Part shown: positions 50,905 through 63,150 of the stretch, in pieces | Position numbering within the stretch: position 1 is the stretch's first letter | Layout of the letters: the number at the start of each line of letters is the position of its first letter | Origin: Notospermus geniculatus | Lineage: Eukaryota; Nemertea; Pilidiophora; Heteronemertea; Lineidae | Direction: 5' to 3' | Assembly (NCBI GenBank): GCA_002633025.1 | Contig: NMRB01001229.1 | Location: 89,466-153,465 of the forward strand | DNA: 64,000 bases | Made by a program: the position numbers and the translations under genes | Notes under the pieces: model-generated | Databases searched by the model: none | What the model was told of the DNA's origin: nothing | The model's input: the letters and a program-made list of their open reading frames with translations, nothing else

Positions 50905-51377
50905 TAGTAAATAGACGCGGGTCGAGCACGGCGCGGCAAAAAAGGTGATAGTGTAAATGGGTTGGCACGGCACAACTGGGCTCGGCACGGTGCTACTTTC
51001 ATCCGGGCCGAACCCCCCCAACAGGAGGTGGGTTCGACCCGGGTCGAGCACGGTTCTGCTGGAAAACTGCACAGTGTAAACACGCTACTGGGCTCGGCCC
51101 ACTTGAATGACTCGCCTTTAGTGAATGCGCATGCTCATTTATCGGCCTCGAACTCAATACGTCATTGCCGCGAATGATCATGGGCGCAGCCATATTGAAA
51201 ATGACGGAGATTTCGTACCTCCACAGAAAGGAGAGCCGGTGATTCAGATATTGGCGCGGTTTTCATGGTGCAGTGTAAATGGGGTAAAATGCTCTTTCTG
51301 AGGCGGGCCTGGCCCGGGTCGAGCACGGCACGGTTCATCCGGGCCAAAATTCTGCGTAGTGTAAAAACGGCTATAGG
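50905..51377. mobile_element. GC-rich repeat with internal direct motifs
   Basis: About 470 bp much richer in CpG than its surroundings. CGGGTCGAGCACGG occurs three times (near 50922, 51037 and 51313), TTCATCCGGGCC twice (50998 and 51334), and AGTGTAAA four times (50951, 51070, 51275 and 51358). CTATAG lies at both edges (near 50902 and 51371) and could be a target duplication, but the ends are not clean inverted repeats. It is probably a non-autonomous element or a composite of two. Confidence 0.5.
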
Positions 51378-54300
51378 GTCATGATAATCATTAGTAAGGA
51401 AAGTCATATGCCATTTTCTGCAGTCAAACCGTCACAGAATACACCGAATGTTCATTGCGGCATATGGCTGTGATATCCGACGGGATATCTAATAGATGCA
51501 AATGTCACATTTTATTGAAACGAATGTCACCGCAAAAGACAATGGATGGGACCTGTCCCAAATGAACATGACTTAAATATATTCCTTGCTATTCCGAAGT
51601 CATTAAAGTGAACCGAGAGCAGTGATGGCAAATCTGTCATATTTTGAATCCCATGGCATTGCCTCATTTCAATGAATAATTCAGTAGTTTCTCTAATAGG
51701 ATGACAAATAGCTCATTGTGGATCATCTATTGTTCTTTATTTTCCTTTGAGTGGATGATACGACACCTTGGTGAGCAGCGGCCATGAAGCATGCATCAAC
51801 CCTTTATGTGCTGTGGGACTTGGTGAAGTCATCAGAGAACAAGCAAGTTCTTGTGAAGCATGAGTAACGTCAAGCATGAGACCGCCATTGGTTACCTTCT
51901 CCACCAGTATATTGCTGATATGACCGGATATCTTCATATTTCAAACGTTGATGACTTGTCAGGTACTAGAGCCATATTTGCTTCACCTGCTACATCACCT
52001 CTTCATTATCGGCTGAGGACAACATGGCCATTTACCCATTTCCTTCCTACTGTTCATGGATTCTTTCACTAATGACTCGCCCTCTGATCATGCTTTGTTT
52101 CCCGGTCTTGGTATCTCTGTCGAGTGTTTCCATTAACGATCGCATGAGGCTGTCCTGCGTCCTTTTACATTCCAAGTTCATCCCTCTTTGTCAGTTACCT
52201 AAACACCATTATGCTAGAGTAAGTGCCACGTATATACGGATCAGTTAAAGGGACTTAAACTCATTTGTTATGCGATGTGAAGAGTCGAGACTCGCTTATC
52301 TTCATTCCGACCATTCGCCACCAAGCCCAAGCTTAATCAGCTACCGTTACAACCATCCCTTGGTTTGATGATAGCGAATTCATCGGAGACTGTTACAGAC
52401 ACATTTATCTGAGTTAAACATGTTCAATATTTGAATATATCGCCTATTTGCTTCTGTTAACTTTCCTATTCAACAACTTGTGACAGTCTGATCGGTTCTG
52501 TGATCAGCAATGGTACAATTTAATTACTCTTGTATATACTGTGTGATTCACGTTTAGACAGTCATCGGTTAAGTCCATCCAATTGGTTCTAAATTCTATT
52601 GACACATTCTATACGTTGTTGATAATATTAACGATATTTACACTGGGAAGTGTCGATGCTTAACTCCTCTAGATATATGGGCCATTTTTGTAAAGAGTTG
52701 GGCAACATGTTGAAATATCACAAAAACTGATAATTGTGTCATCTTGGTCAATGATTGTTTGGCAAACGTCTTGAACAAGGCACCGATTAAGTTCATTTCA
52801 TAACGCTCGGCCCTTTTGGTGAATGATGTAGGACGTGTGAATATCCTGATAGAGATGTGTAAAGTTTTGTAAATGGAATGACGCTTCAAATTACCATTGG
52901 CCCTAACTGGTATAAGGCATGTGTCCACATCGCTTCTTCCATATGACTCTAACTTATAACTAGGTTTCTCCTACTTGTATCGTATTGATACTGTCATAAC
53001 TTCCAAAATATTTGGACCGATATGACAAATTGCCATGTCTGGTCATGTAAAATACATACGTGTCGCCTGCGGATGGCCAAGGGAATAGGATTTACTTGTT
53101 CATCATCAACCGGACAGTTTGGGTATATATACAGAGGCAAGAAGCTGCTGGAAGCGGTTGCAACAAGTTGAAAAATGGCTGTTTATTTAGTTTGGAGACG
53201 TGACAGATCAGTTGTTGCTTAAGCCACGTGGGAATTGCTCCAATGGGCAATATTCACCATTATTGGTTTCAGCAGGACTCAGCTGATATATTGCCGATAT
53301 TTACTGCCGATATTTTTCTACTGCTGAGTTGCCCATAGATGGCGCCTTATCATGTCAATGACGACTGGGAAAATAAACGAGGTGTTAATTTGTTTTTCTT
53401 TACCGTTCATCAGAGGACAAACGTTTGAAATTCAACTTTCTTGTGACAAAGTGTCCAAATACGTCGCTCAATGTTGATTTCTCAAACTGCCCGAGGCTGT
53501 CTTACCTTTCAAAGTGAAACACGGTGTTGCTAATTGCAACTTTTCCGAGCAGAGCTTCCGTCAGACAGCCATCTCAGAATACCTCAAAGAAGGAGACTCG
53601 GGGGCCTTTTGTTTCAGGAATTAGCGTCTTCTCTTGATATTTTTTTGATGAGGGTTCTTTCAGTATTTCTTTCTGCTTTGAGCCCTGTCAGTCATCAAGA
53701 AGTAATTAGTGTAGTTTTCCCCTGAAGTTACAGGAATTTTGATCGATGCCATCATTTGGAAGCTTTATTGACAGTTTCTAAAATAAGTACCAAGTCATTA
53801 TGTAACATAGATCATCCTATTGTTAGTGATAAACAGATACACAGCTCTAGAGTTGTACAAGGAAGAGGGATTGCAGATTCTTTTAATCACTTCCACCTTA
53901 TATTGGAATTTCTCCGCAATCAACAACTTTTGGCTCAAAAGGATCGATATGGTAGGGAAATAGTTTCGAAGGCTCTATGTTTCTTTCGATTTTCAATGAC
54001 CCCTTCAACTTCAGCTTATCGTCCAATATTGTTTGATGAGTAGCTATAATGCCCTAAGTGGGCGCTTGCACTCCTGACCTGAGATAATATCTAAAAAAAA
54101 CCTTCAGCTTAACATTTCATCGACCGACAGACAAAGAACAGCACCTTGACCTTGCCTGTCATAGGATGACCTTCGACTCTGGCCTCATGAGAAAAACGGT
54201 AGATGACATGACTAGACAACCTTGAACTGTAATATGGGATCAAATCATCATCATGACCTGTGATTACCAACTATAAGCTGTGTAATTCTATCACCAGTGT

Positions 54301-55730
54301 CCAAGGTATGCTAATGATGTTATCCATGGTCCAACCTCATCTCCATGATTCATTTTGTATTCATTATTCATAAACTGTCTCGTCTACTCTATTGCTCTGT
54401 TGCTCTCACCGAGAATAGATCCTTGACCAGCCCAAAGGTGATTTACCCATTAGTCTAATGTCAGTAAGTGTCTGAAGTACCAGCTGAAGCTTAGGAAAAC
54501 ACACCAAACTGGAGGTTCACGTTTTAACTGGATTTTCACCAACGCTAATGAACAATGAAGAAGTGAAAACGCTTTAAAGCGAACTGGTCGTGCCAGTCAG
54601 TGTGTCTGAATATGGAATCAAACGCCGCCATCTTGAATCTATTACAGTGTTCACATCGGGAATTCATTGTCTATAAAAGCATATTTGCACAACTGCTGTG
54701 GTTTTGCTGCCCTCGAACAGCATTTAAAACAGGTCAACTACAAATCTTGGCTTGACCAGGGATGTAATCCGCTAAAATACAAAATTTGTAATTTTGAAAT
54801 TGTGAATTTCGCGGGCCACGAAATTATTCTTAAAGTCATTTTTGACTGCCGCGACTAATTCCCTTTAAGTTAACTTACTAAAGTTGATCACAAATATTGT
54901 CATAAGGCATATAAAAAGCTGTCAGCAGATCTGTTGCATGAACTGAAAATTTTGACCCGTTGTTGTGATAGAAAGGAGCTGAAAGATGGTGAAGTATCAA
55001 ACAAACGGAGTCTGCCGTGTCTGTACCAGCTCCAGCGTTGTCTTGAACCAGTGTCACAAACCAATCCTCCTTCAGCGGGTCCTCCTGTCATCCCGCTATA
55101 CTCTACTCTTCTACTTGACAGATCCTTTTCTGAAATCCCTTGGGTTTGGCATTATAATGACTTGACTTCCTTTTTCGCTCCCAAACTGCCCTACCCCAAC
55201 AAATCCAGCTTTAGTCCCATATAGCTTTCTTCTCATGTTGTCCGTCGCATCGCTTAATCTTATAATTGACTACTTGAGTGGCCACCTTCTATTGGCAGGG
55301 ATGTCAACAACACCCTGATGTTGGATTACCAGGCATATCTGTGCTTTCTAGGCATTCGCCATCGTGAGCATAGGTTTTACAAAAGTGGTTTATGCTGGCG
55401 GATTGGAACTACTGAAACACCAGCAAATTGTCTCCTGTGAAAGAATGGGTTTGATTAGCAGTCAGGTCATTATCCATGCTCCTTTGCCTCTTGCAACACC
55501 ACAGTCCGATTGTGCTGAGATACCTGATCACCGTGGAGAATCGTCAGCGCATTCGCCGAGTTTTTCAAGTGGCAGCACTGTGCTCCGAGTCGGAACATGG
55601 CGGCTGTGTCACAAATGTTGAAGATGTCAACTCCAAAGCGGGGAGCAAATGTACCGAAGATGAAATGTATACACACTTAGACCATGCCGAGGATGACCTC
55701 CAGTTTATCGTCTATTAATCTAAAGCTTCC
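51378..55730. other. Non-coding stretch, no gene seen
   Basis: About 4.3 kb with only short frames. Small features include an isolated YY1-type GCCGCCATCTTG at 54624-54635 and a TATATATA word near 53123. I see no RNA gene or transposon with clear ends. Confidence 0.5.
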
Positions 55731-56223
55731 TTATGCCTAGGTCACATATCCACTCCGGGGCCCGTACGGCGAGTAAAAACAGACATTTTGGCCAATTTCC
55801 GCCAATTTCGTACGGTGTCCGGCCGGTTCCCTCACGGTTGCCACGGGCACCGGGACATTTTCACCAGCCGTACGGGCGCTGCATTGATTAGATGGCTGCT
55901 CCCAATTCTCCCGGCGTTTTCATCTGACCGGTAGGACGTAGAAAGCCCGTAGAAGGTCCCAGTGTCCCCTACGGGTCCTGTGCGGGCTCCTGCCGGTGAC
56001 CGGGCGGGCTTCGCACGATTTTTTTCTGCCAGTTCTCGTGAAAAAAAAATTGACGGGCGCCTTGCGGTTCTCAAGGGTGCCGCACGGCACCCGGCCGGTC
56101 GCCATGAGTACCCCGGCCGGGCCCCAACCGGGCGCCTTGCGGCGCATCTGTTCATTGGACGGAGCTCGGAAGCTTACCACACGGCAACCGGCCGGCACCT
56201 TTATGTCTAGGTCACATATCCAN
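55731..56223. mobile_element. CpG-rich block flanked by 22-bp direct repeats, next to a single N
   Basis: TTATGCCTAGGTCACATATC starts at 55731 and recurs at 56201 with one mismatch; the direct repeat is 22 bp and is followed at once by an N at 56223. The 470 bp between is very GC-rich, full of CGGCCGG, CCGTACGG and GGGCGCC words, unlike the flanks. Either this is an element whose second copy begins at the contig edge, or the contig overlap was mis-joined. Open frames here are driven by base composition. Confidence 0.6.
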
Positions 56224-56816
56224 ATCCTACCTCAAAGACGGCTATAAAATCATTGATTTCCCTTGGTAGAACCCTCACTCTAATAAGAAAAGACAACCTA
56301 ACAGATCATTTACTGTAACCCTACCCTCTCCTGGCGATCTTGGATAATGACCAAGAGAGGATGTCTTAGGAGACAGGAAGGCAGGTTTGTACCCTTTTCC
56401 TCGGAGGCAAGCTTTGTAAAAGCTGACTCTCGGAAAACAATATCAGCTTTGCGACATTTGAGATTTGCTCTTTCCGCGGACATGTCGCGTTGATGAGCCA
56501 ATACCTATAGGGACACATTGGAAATAACAGATAGGTAACTAGAGTTGGCTTTTGTCGTAGCCTGAAGGCTGAGGTACCCTCTAGTTCCAGTATTGATTCG
56601 GATGGAATATGTCGACTCAAAGAGTAAATAAAGCTTATCTTGTCCTGTAGATGACCAATAGGAAAGTAAGATGACTTTGGGAGTAGCGTATTGACCATTC
56701 TTTGTACTCAATACAAATGTTTTGTCATGTTGTATCTTGTGTTCTTGGTATGACATGTATGATCAGCTTTTGACAACCCGAACCAAATTACTGATGCCTT
56801 CCTCATTGGTTTGCGT

Positions 56817-57000
56817 TTCAATGGGAAACTTTACTGCCGTTAGAGGCCACCACCAGTTAGCGGTCCCAGAACGTCACGGATATCACGTCACAGAGAAAAA
56901 ATACACGCCACGACGTGAAGGCCATAAAGTCTATATTAAAACGTGACATTCTTGGACGGCTAGCAGGCGGCCTCTAACGGCAGTAAAGTCTCCAATTGGA
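56817..57000. mobile_element. Small inverted-repeat element (MITE)
   Basis: ACTTTACTGCCGTTAGAGGC at 56828 has its perfect complement ending at 56989. Weaker pairing extends inward (TAGC-GTCC-AGA-CGTCACG) and outward (CAATGGGAAAC with the complement of CTCCAATTGG), giving arms of about 50-60 bp and a total near 180 bp. There is no coding potential. The target duplication is not resolved because the outer edge is degenerate. Confidence 0.75.
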
Positions 57001-58662
57001 CAAATTTTTGTATGAAGTGCTTCTCTCTCAATGCTTCGGTTTTTTGGTGTTGTGGCAAGTTTAAACACACAAGAACTTGTGAATGAAGTAAGCCTGTTGT
57101 TTTTTGTGTTACTTTCAAAATCTAAAAAAAATAGAGATGGAAGAGCAGCGCCTTTGAAAATAGTGTCACAGAGACTGCTGGTGTGACCAGATGAGGTTTG
57201 ATCTGTCGCACTACAATGAGAATCAAAACAGGGCGACACCAGTGCAATTAACAAGAACAAATGAAATCACAAATGGAGAGAGAGGAAGGGAAATGAGTCC
57301 TCCAAACCCTTGAGGATAATTTCGTGGATCATTGTCACCATTGCCCTTAATGAGCAAAGTAAACCACTGAAGGCAAACCGGAGGGCAGCCACTGTCCTAG
57401 AGTCGGTATCAGTCCCCGCTAATTGGCTAAATTGAAAGAAAATGCTAATGATGAGGATAGTTACTTGGCATTGTAAAAAGAACATCCAAGGAATTCTCAC
57501 TTAGTGGTTAATAGAATTTTTGTGCTCGGCATCATCTAGAATTCTGTAATTGATTCAGGGTTGATTATCTCAACAAGGTAAAAGAGATAAGCTTGTAATA
57601 TAGTTGACTTAATTTACTTGTGCATTTCCCAGTTGAATCCACGTGCAATGACAGAGCGGTTTTGGCCAACTTGATGTGAAGTTGGCTGAAGTTTTAGGAT
57701 GTGCATCATCTGGAAATAACCCACCATATGTGACACGCCTAGAGGCTCCTCTCTCGAGAATTCCACCGGGACAGATGCCATCCCGTCGGGGGGACATTTG
57801 ACATGGCAAAGGTTGAAAAATTCAATATCTGCTAAAACACTGAACATCGTTAACATAGATTAGATTTGTTCATAATGAGATTTTTGTGATAGGTGACCTT
57901 AAGGTGTGTGTCAGGACATTATCATACAATGTGGTTGACTCAGCTATCGACGTTGGCAATTTTCTTAGATGTCGATGATATGGACCAAGAATATGATACC
58001 GATGTGCCTGGAGCCCACAGTCAGACCTTTTCGATATGTCGTGTCCCAGTGGGGGAGTGATGACATGGACGGATAGGTACTCTGGCTCAGTCACCAGCTG
58101 TGCCACATTCTTTGACCGTGGGCCATTGCAAATCAGTCAATGAAAACAGAGTGCTCCAACCAAAGTCCTTGTCGATGATCAAAGGTATTCTGTTAAAAAA
58201 CACGAAGTCCAATAAATACCAACGCACATAACGACTAATTACTAAAACTCCCTAAGGGCTGATCCTCAGGGTTTTATGACAAGCATTTGTAGAACCCTCC
58301 TTGTACCTGCCTCGAGCTGATGATGAGGCAGTATGCATGCAGCCATTCTGGTTTATGATTTTATAATTTTTGCGGTATTCGCACGCTAGCAATTCCCTAT
58401 TCGGCACAGAATCCTAAAAAGTGTCTCAATTTCAGGGTGTGTTCCCGAATGACAATAGGAAATGGCATTTTCTTGGCAATTAACTGAAAGAATCCTTATA
58501 CGTTTTATCGTTAATTTCGGGAGTTCACCATTCTTAACCAAAGGCCACGAGATTCTTACATGTAGCTTCAGGGATTATACTGAATCAGGTGGGAAGGAAG
58601 ATAGAGTTTCCATGGGATTTCATATGTTCCTCATAGTAACATATATCAGGCCTTACACGCCT
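57001..58662. other. Non-coding stretch, no gene seen
   Basis: Unique sequence between two transposon clusters with short chance-like frames only. Confidence 0.5.
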
Positions 58663-58718
58663 TAAGCCTGCCGCACACTGGAGCTATATCTGCTGAGCAA
58701 AACGTCATTCGAGACCGT

Positions 58719-58856
58719 TTAAGGCCCGTTTCCACCTGAGCGTTTTACGCCGCGTTTTGACGCTTCGCCCATTGTTTGGAAGCAGAGCGGCGGAAAATAA
58801 CAAAAGATTTGACGCATCACGCGGCGTAAAACGCTCTAGTGGAAACGGGCCTTTAA
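58719..58856. mobile_element. Nested TTAA element 1
   Basis: TTAA at 58719-58722 and 58853-58856 bracket about 130 bp with arms starting GGCCCGTTTCCAC and continuing GCGTTTTACGCCGCG, almost fully inverted on the right (CGCTCTAGTGGAAACGGGCC). It is a non-autonomous TTAA-target element inserted in the arm region of the outer element. Confidence 0.85.
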
Positions 58857-59035
58857 GCCCCGTTTCCACTAGAGCGGATTCCGCCGCGTCTTGCGGCGAG
58901 CGGAGCGGTTTTCACAGGTATTGGGATAATCAATAGGCCATAGATATCCATTACAGCATTCTCAGCGGATTTCCGCTCGCAAAAACGCGGCGTCATGCGC
59001 CGCGCAAAAACGCTCTAGTGGAAACGGGCCTTTAC
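58853..59035. mobile_element. Nested TTAA element 2
   Basis: Shares the TTAA at 58853-58856 with element 1 and starts GCCCCGTTTCCACTAGAGCG; it ends CGCTCTAGTGGAAACGGGCC then TTTAC. The arms are related to element 1, but the interior differs (GGCGAGCGGAGCGG and AGCGGATTTCCGCTCGC). Two relatives side by side sharing one target suggest insertion of the second into the TTAA made by the first. Confidence 0.8.
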
Positions 59036-59191
59036 TCAGCAGATAGCTCGCGCGCGAAATTTCGGTGAGTTTTTTGCCTCGCGAGGCAGAAAGCCCGCTT
59101 GTGCCCGTTTTTTTCGGTGAGCTATCTGCTGAGCAAACGGTCTCGAATGACTTTTTGCTCAGCAGATAGCTCCAGTGTGCGGCAGGCTTTA

Positions 59192-60989
59192 CGATGCTGC
59201 CTGCACTTTACAACGCTCGTGGTAAGAAGGAGCTCAGGTTTGCTGTTCTCATCCGTTGGAGCGAAAGATATGTTTTCGGGAGAACACTGAACATTTCGGT
59301 TGCTGGTTTCACGAACCACTGTGCTCAAAATAGCTGCTGATAAAAGAGCGAAACGCATCTCGTTGAGTATTTGATGTAATACACTACGACAAAACACCTC
59401 ACCAAAATTGGATTGTCTCCCATGTCACAACTCGCTCGTCTTACACCATCAGAAAATGGACTATGTCCAGTCACAAGATCGTTCATCCAATGGTTGTAAA
59501 CAAGTTAAATAAGGTAAATTCCAAATTAATGAGTAGAAAAATCTTATTGTTACTTAAGTACATGACACTAAGCTGATTTATATGAGTTTTTGCGGATTAG
59601 GGATGATACTGTTGATAACTTAATATTGATATCTGTCGTAATCAGCGATCAAATCTGTTTATCAATAATGACATATCACCACGGTGCCTAATCCTGCTTA
59701 AAATCGGTTCTTGTAAAGGTGGACATGGTAGAAAGAAAGGATGATCTTGTTGGTTGTTCCGTTCCCGTTATCAACCTATTGAACCTTGGTCCAAGTTCAA
59801 GTTTCATCATATACAAGTTCCCTGCACATGTGACATGCTATTATGCGACCAGAAACGACAATGGCGGCAGAAATATGCAAGTGAATTTCGTTTAGCCACA
59901 CTGATCAAAACTCGACTCTGCTTCGGCCAGATGAAATGTGCCACCATTAATTGAAATTTCTCAAGTCATTTCACAGTAATCTAGCGTGATCTCTCACTGA
60001 GAAGCTAAGCATTAAATGTCCCCCGTCGGCAGAGGAAGACAAATAATAGTGTTACTTCAGGTTCGTTCAACTGATTGCATTAAGTCAAAGATGAGACAAT
60101 CTTTATACTTCACTTGCTCTTCCACTGCGTCATCACAGAGTGCAACCGGTTGGGTTGTTAGTGCAGATGTTCAAGTTGCCAAATAAGTCAGAGTGATTTC
60201 AGTCAAATATTTTTTGTCAGCTGGCCGGAGCATAGAGTTCAGTGTGATTGCTTTGAATTGGAATCCGTTACATATACACATGTTTGGTAGCAATGTAATA
60301 TCATCATCCTGATTTCAAAGTTTGGTGCAATCAAATGGAGTTTCGTCAGAAGTAGTCTGAAGTGGATTCCAACTCAAACCATAGTCTGGCCCAGTGGTCA
60401 ATTGTCTATTAACTTTGGAAGAAATGTGAATACGTCTTCAAGATTTGTTGTCTATTCTGAGGACTTCCTCAAAGATTATCATTTGAAAAAAAAATCGGAT
60501 ATGCAATTTTGTTTTTTCAACTTGTCATCTTAAGAAACTATTCATGAAATTCATAGGCAAAATATGGTTAAAAATATTTCAAATATCAGTGAATGTTAAA
60601 TCTGCATCAGCCATGGAAGGAAGACTTGCAACTCCATGATGGAGTTCATCATCTTCAGCTTCTATAAATTGGGTGGCTTAAGAAAATCACTTGAAGACTT
60701 CAAGAGATGGCTGCTCGGCCAATCATCAACAACATCAACACACGATATGATCTTGTTGGTCTCTGACCGATGTTTAACAAAAGCTTCAAGTTCACTGACT
60801 CATCCTACCATCAACACGATCACCACTTTCTATGATTATATCATTGATGTCGATTACTTTTCCTCCTCCGTGTTACCAGATGTTGTTTATTTAAGTGCCT
60901 GCTGAGGATTCTATGTAGTGATCTTTGGGAATTCCATAAAGTTCATAACATTATCACTGGAAGAAAGTCGGTGCTATTTCATGTATGTT
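59192..60989. other. Non-coding stretch, no gene seen
   Basis: Unique sequence. A minus-strand frame at 59122-59397 includes a hydrophobic start (Met at 59358) but reads into the transposon arm. Nothing else is supportable. Confidence 0.45.
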
Positions 60990-61082
60990 GCTCAATGCTA
61001 TGTTGGTTTAAGAAGTGCCGGGGATTGAACCATGTCTCCAAGGATTTGCCACTAGTTGATTCTTTTGTTGAACTACCTCATT
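60990..61082 (-). repeat. tRNA-derived SINE-like head
   Basis: On the minus strand GGTTCAATCCCCGGCACTTC (ending near 61012) matches a tRNA T-arm and 3' acceptor region, including a B box GGTTCAATCC at 61022-61031. About 40 nt upstream, near 61067-61075, TAGTTCAAC resembles an A box. The cloverleaf is degraded (an imperfect T-stem and no convincing anticodon arm), so this is more like a SINE head or tRNA pseudogene than a tRNA gene. A SINE tail would extend toward lower coordinates, but I could not define it. Confidence 0.45.
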
Positions 61083-62152
61083 GTGGATATGGCTCTTGAA
61101 GTCGAACTTTTTAAGAGTCAGTTGCACCACAAAGTCGGAACTGTATATTGGTAACAGCAAATTGTGTCTGAGCCAAAAGAGAAGTTTGAAGCAAAAGAAA
61201 AGCAACTTTTGAAAAAAAGTCATTTTCAGTAACACTTCAGAATGTTCTTCATGATAAGTTGGTGAAAGCTAATCTGTACTTGATCGCAGTATAAGGTATA
61301 CATACTTCTAGATTATCACAAACACTTGATTGAGTATTGATCATCCTGTGGAGCGCGACGTCGAATAGTTATATCATCGGTTTCAACAGTTCTTTGCAAT
61401 TGTTGCTGGGAAGTGATTCAATTTGCTCATGCACCACTTGCTCATGATTAAATGAAATGAGTCAATGAGGAAATTGAAATGGATCTGGTTCCCATGGCCA
61501 AGACTCACAATGAGTTGATAGAGAATGCTCCTATTGACTTTCTGCAATCTTTCTTCACTGATGTTTTTGTTGGAGTATCCATGACCTCGACTGGACCCTT
61601 GGTCAGAAAATCCATATCAGAAGGATGGATGCTGATTGTTGAATCATCTTGTCATTCAAGACCGTCATCCAGTTCCAGTGGTCTGTGATCTGTCAGTCGC
61701 TGGCTTTCATCATGTTTAAGCGTGATCCCTGTTGCTCTCACAAGGTCCATGAGTCAAATTTCGTGGCAGCGCAGTCCGTCATTCAATACCAATCCTCTCA
61801 TGTCAAATCTATAATTCTTTGCAAAAAAATAGGTGTTCGCTGAAAATTGAAGTACTACATCACAGAATTATCATGGATTTCTAAGTTACAAGTCGTCAGA
61901 AGGACTGGTGATTACTCGCTTGACCAATTTGAAGGGGGCCATTCCAACAGAACCGGTAGTGGACTTCTTCACCAACGGGACACAGTCCTTGATAAGTGGT
62001 ACGAAATCTCATCTAAATTCGGTCTTGCTTATTATTATTTGCATGATTTATGAAAAAATATTTTCAGGTGGGGGGGGGGGCGTTTAACGAATGAACCCAA
62101 ATGCTACCGCATTCCACAGAGTGGCGTCACTTGCAATTGCCAGACTCTCCTT
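61083..62152. other. Non-coding stretch, no gene seen
   Basis: Unique sequence with short frames; a run of Gs near 62071 precedes the repeat cluster. No feature is supportable. Confidence 0.45.
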
Positions 62153-62790
62153 CGTAGTCACATTGCGCACAATAAAGTAAAGATACCTGATTTGCATACG
62201 GAAATTTTACACTCGGCAATTTTCGATTGTCGTCGGCGAGGTCAACGCACAGCTCATGAATTCCCATTGTGTTATGCAGATTGGGGGTGTGACGTCAGAA
62301 TAATTTCTTTTCGACCAATGGGAGTATTTGTTATTGTTAACATTTTGCGAACGGAAAGAATAGAGCACGTTGTTTTGTATCCATTCACACAACAAAATTT
62401 GTGTACATGTATCTGTTTGTTGGCGAGCACTTCTTTTGAAGTGGAAACGTAGTCACATTGGGCACATTAAAGTAAAGATACTGTCTGTTGTGGTAGACGA
62501 GAGACAACACAATGCCACACGTGAAGATGACAGGCCGCTGTTATTGGGTGACACCAGGTCTCGGCACACCGAATGTTTCTACTTTCCGAAAAAGTCCTGA
62601 GGGATCATCATGGGCCACTCGCTAAAATATTAATTCTTCCCAAAGTCGGAAGACATCAAATTGGGAAGAAAAACTTGAATTCACCCTCTGTTGGTGAAGA
62701 TGAAAATGTAACAATAATTGTCAGTCCGTCCCACCAAACCCATGAAACTCATGTCTCACAATGCCGTATATAAGACGTGTATTGACTTCT
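62153..62790 (+). repeat. Promoter-like repeat unit, first full copy
   Basis: 62192-62790 matches 63417-64000 with an offset of 1225 bp and only scattered changes. It holds TGACGTCAGAATAATTTC near 62290, a CCAAT box (CGACCAATGGGAG near 62317), and near 62766 GTATATAAGACG, a TATA-like word. A fragment of the same unit (GTAGTCACATTG...TAAAGTAAAGATAC) is repeated at 62153-62190, so the unit has been partly duplicated within itself. A transcript downstream is not evident. It may be a transposon rather than a set of gene promoters. Confidence 0.8.
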
Positions 62791-62904
62791 GACCTTCGCT
62801 AGGATTTCACTTGCCATCTATGTTTTTCTTATTGTTTCCCTCCTGACGGATTAAGCGGCAACTAACCCAACAATAACCATTCTAGGCTGCGTGTAATTAG
62901 ATTT

Positions 62905-63150
62905 CGACCAATGGGAGCATTTGTTATTGTTTACATTAAGCGAACGGAAAGAATACATCACGTTGTTTTGTATCCGTTCACACAACAAAGGTTTTGCGTC
63001 CGTTTGTTGGCGAGTAATACCGGTACTTTCTTTGAAGTGGAAAAATAGTCATTGGCTACGTTGAAGGAAAGATACTGTCTGTTCTGGTAGATGAGAGACA
63101 ATGCCACGTGAAGATGACAGGCCGCTGTCATTGGATGAACACCTGGTGTC
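62905..63150 (+). repeat. Promoter-like repeat unit, diverged partial copy
   Basis: Contains the CCAAT part (TTTCGACCAATGGGAG), the GCGAACGGAAAGAATA stretch, TGTTTGTTGGCGAG and the CACGTGAAGATGACAGGCCG segment, with more substitutions and deletions than the other two copies. It ends near ACACCTGGTGTCACCCAAT, the complement of the GGGTGACACCAGGT seen in the full copies, so the boundary is palindromic. Confidence 0.75.

Larger units (their letters stand above)
58663..59191. mobile_element. Outer TTAA-type element with nested insertions
   Basis: The left arm TTAAGCCTGCCGCACACTGG (58663 on), with TCATTCGAGACCGTTT, is complementary to 59136-59191 (GTCTCGAATGAC...CCAGTGTGCGGCAGGCTTTA). The left end has TTAA; the right has TTTA, probably a mutated copy. 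TCTGCTGAGCA/TGCTCAGCAGA words occur several times, so the interior was itself palindromic. Two other elements (58719-58856 and 58853-59035) sit inside it, so this one is the oldest. Confidence 0.8.

Noticed and set aside
59122-59397. Minus-strand frame with a signal-peptide-like start (Met at 59358).
   Set aside because: It runs straight into the arm of the outer TTAA element; no downstream exon or family support was seen. A GTAAAG donor is possible but not enough.
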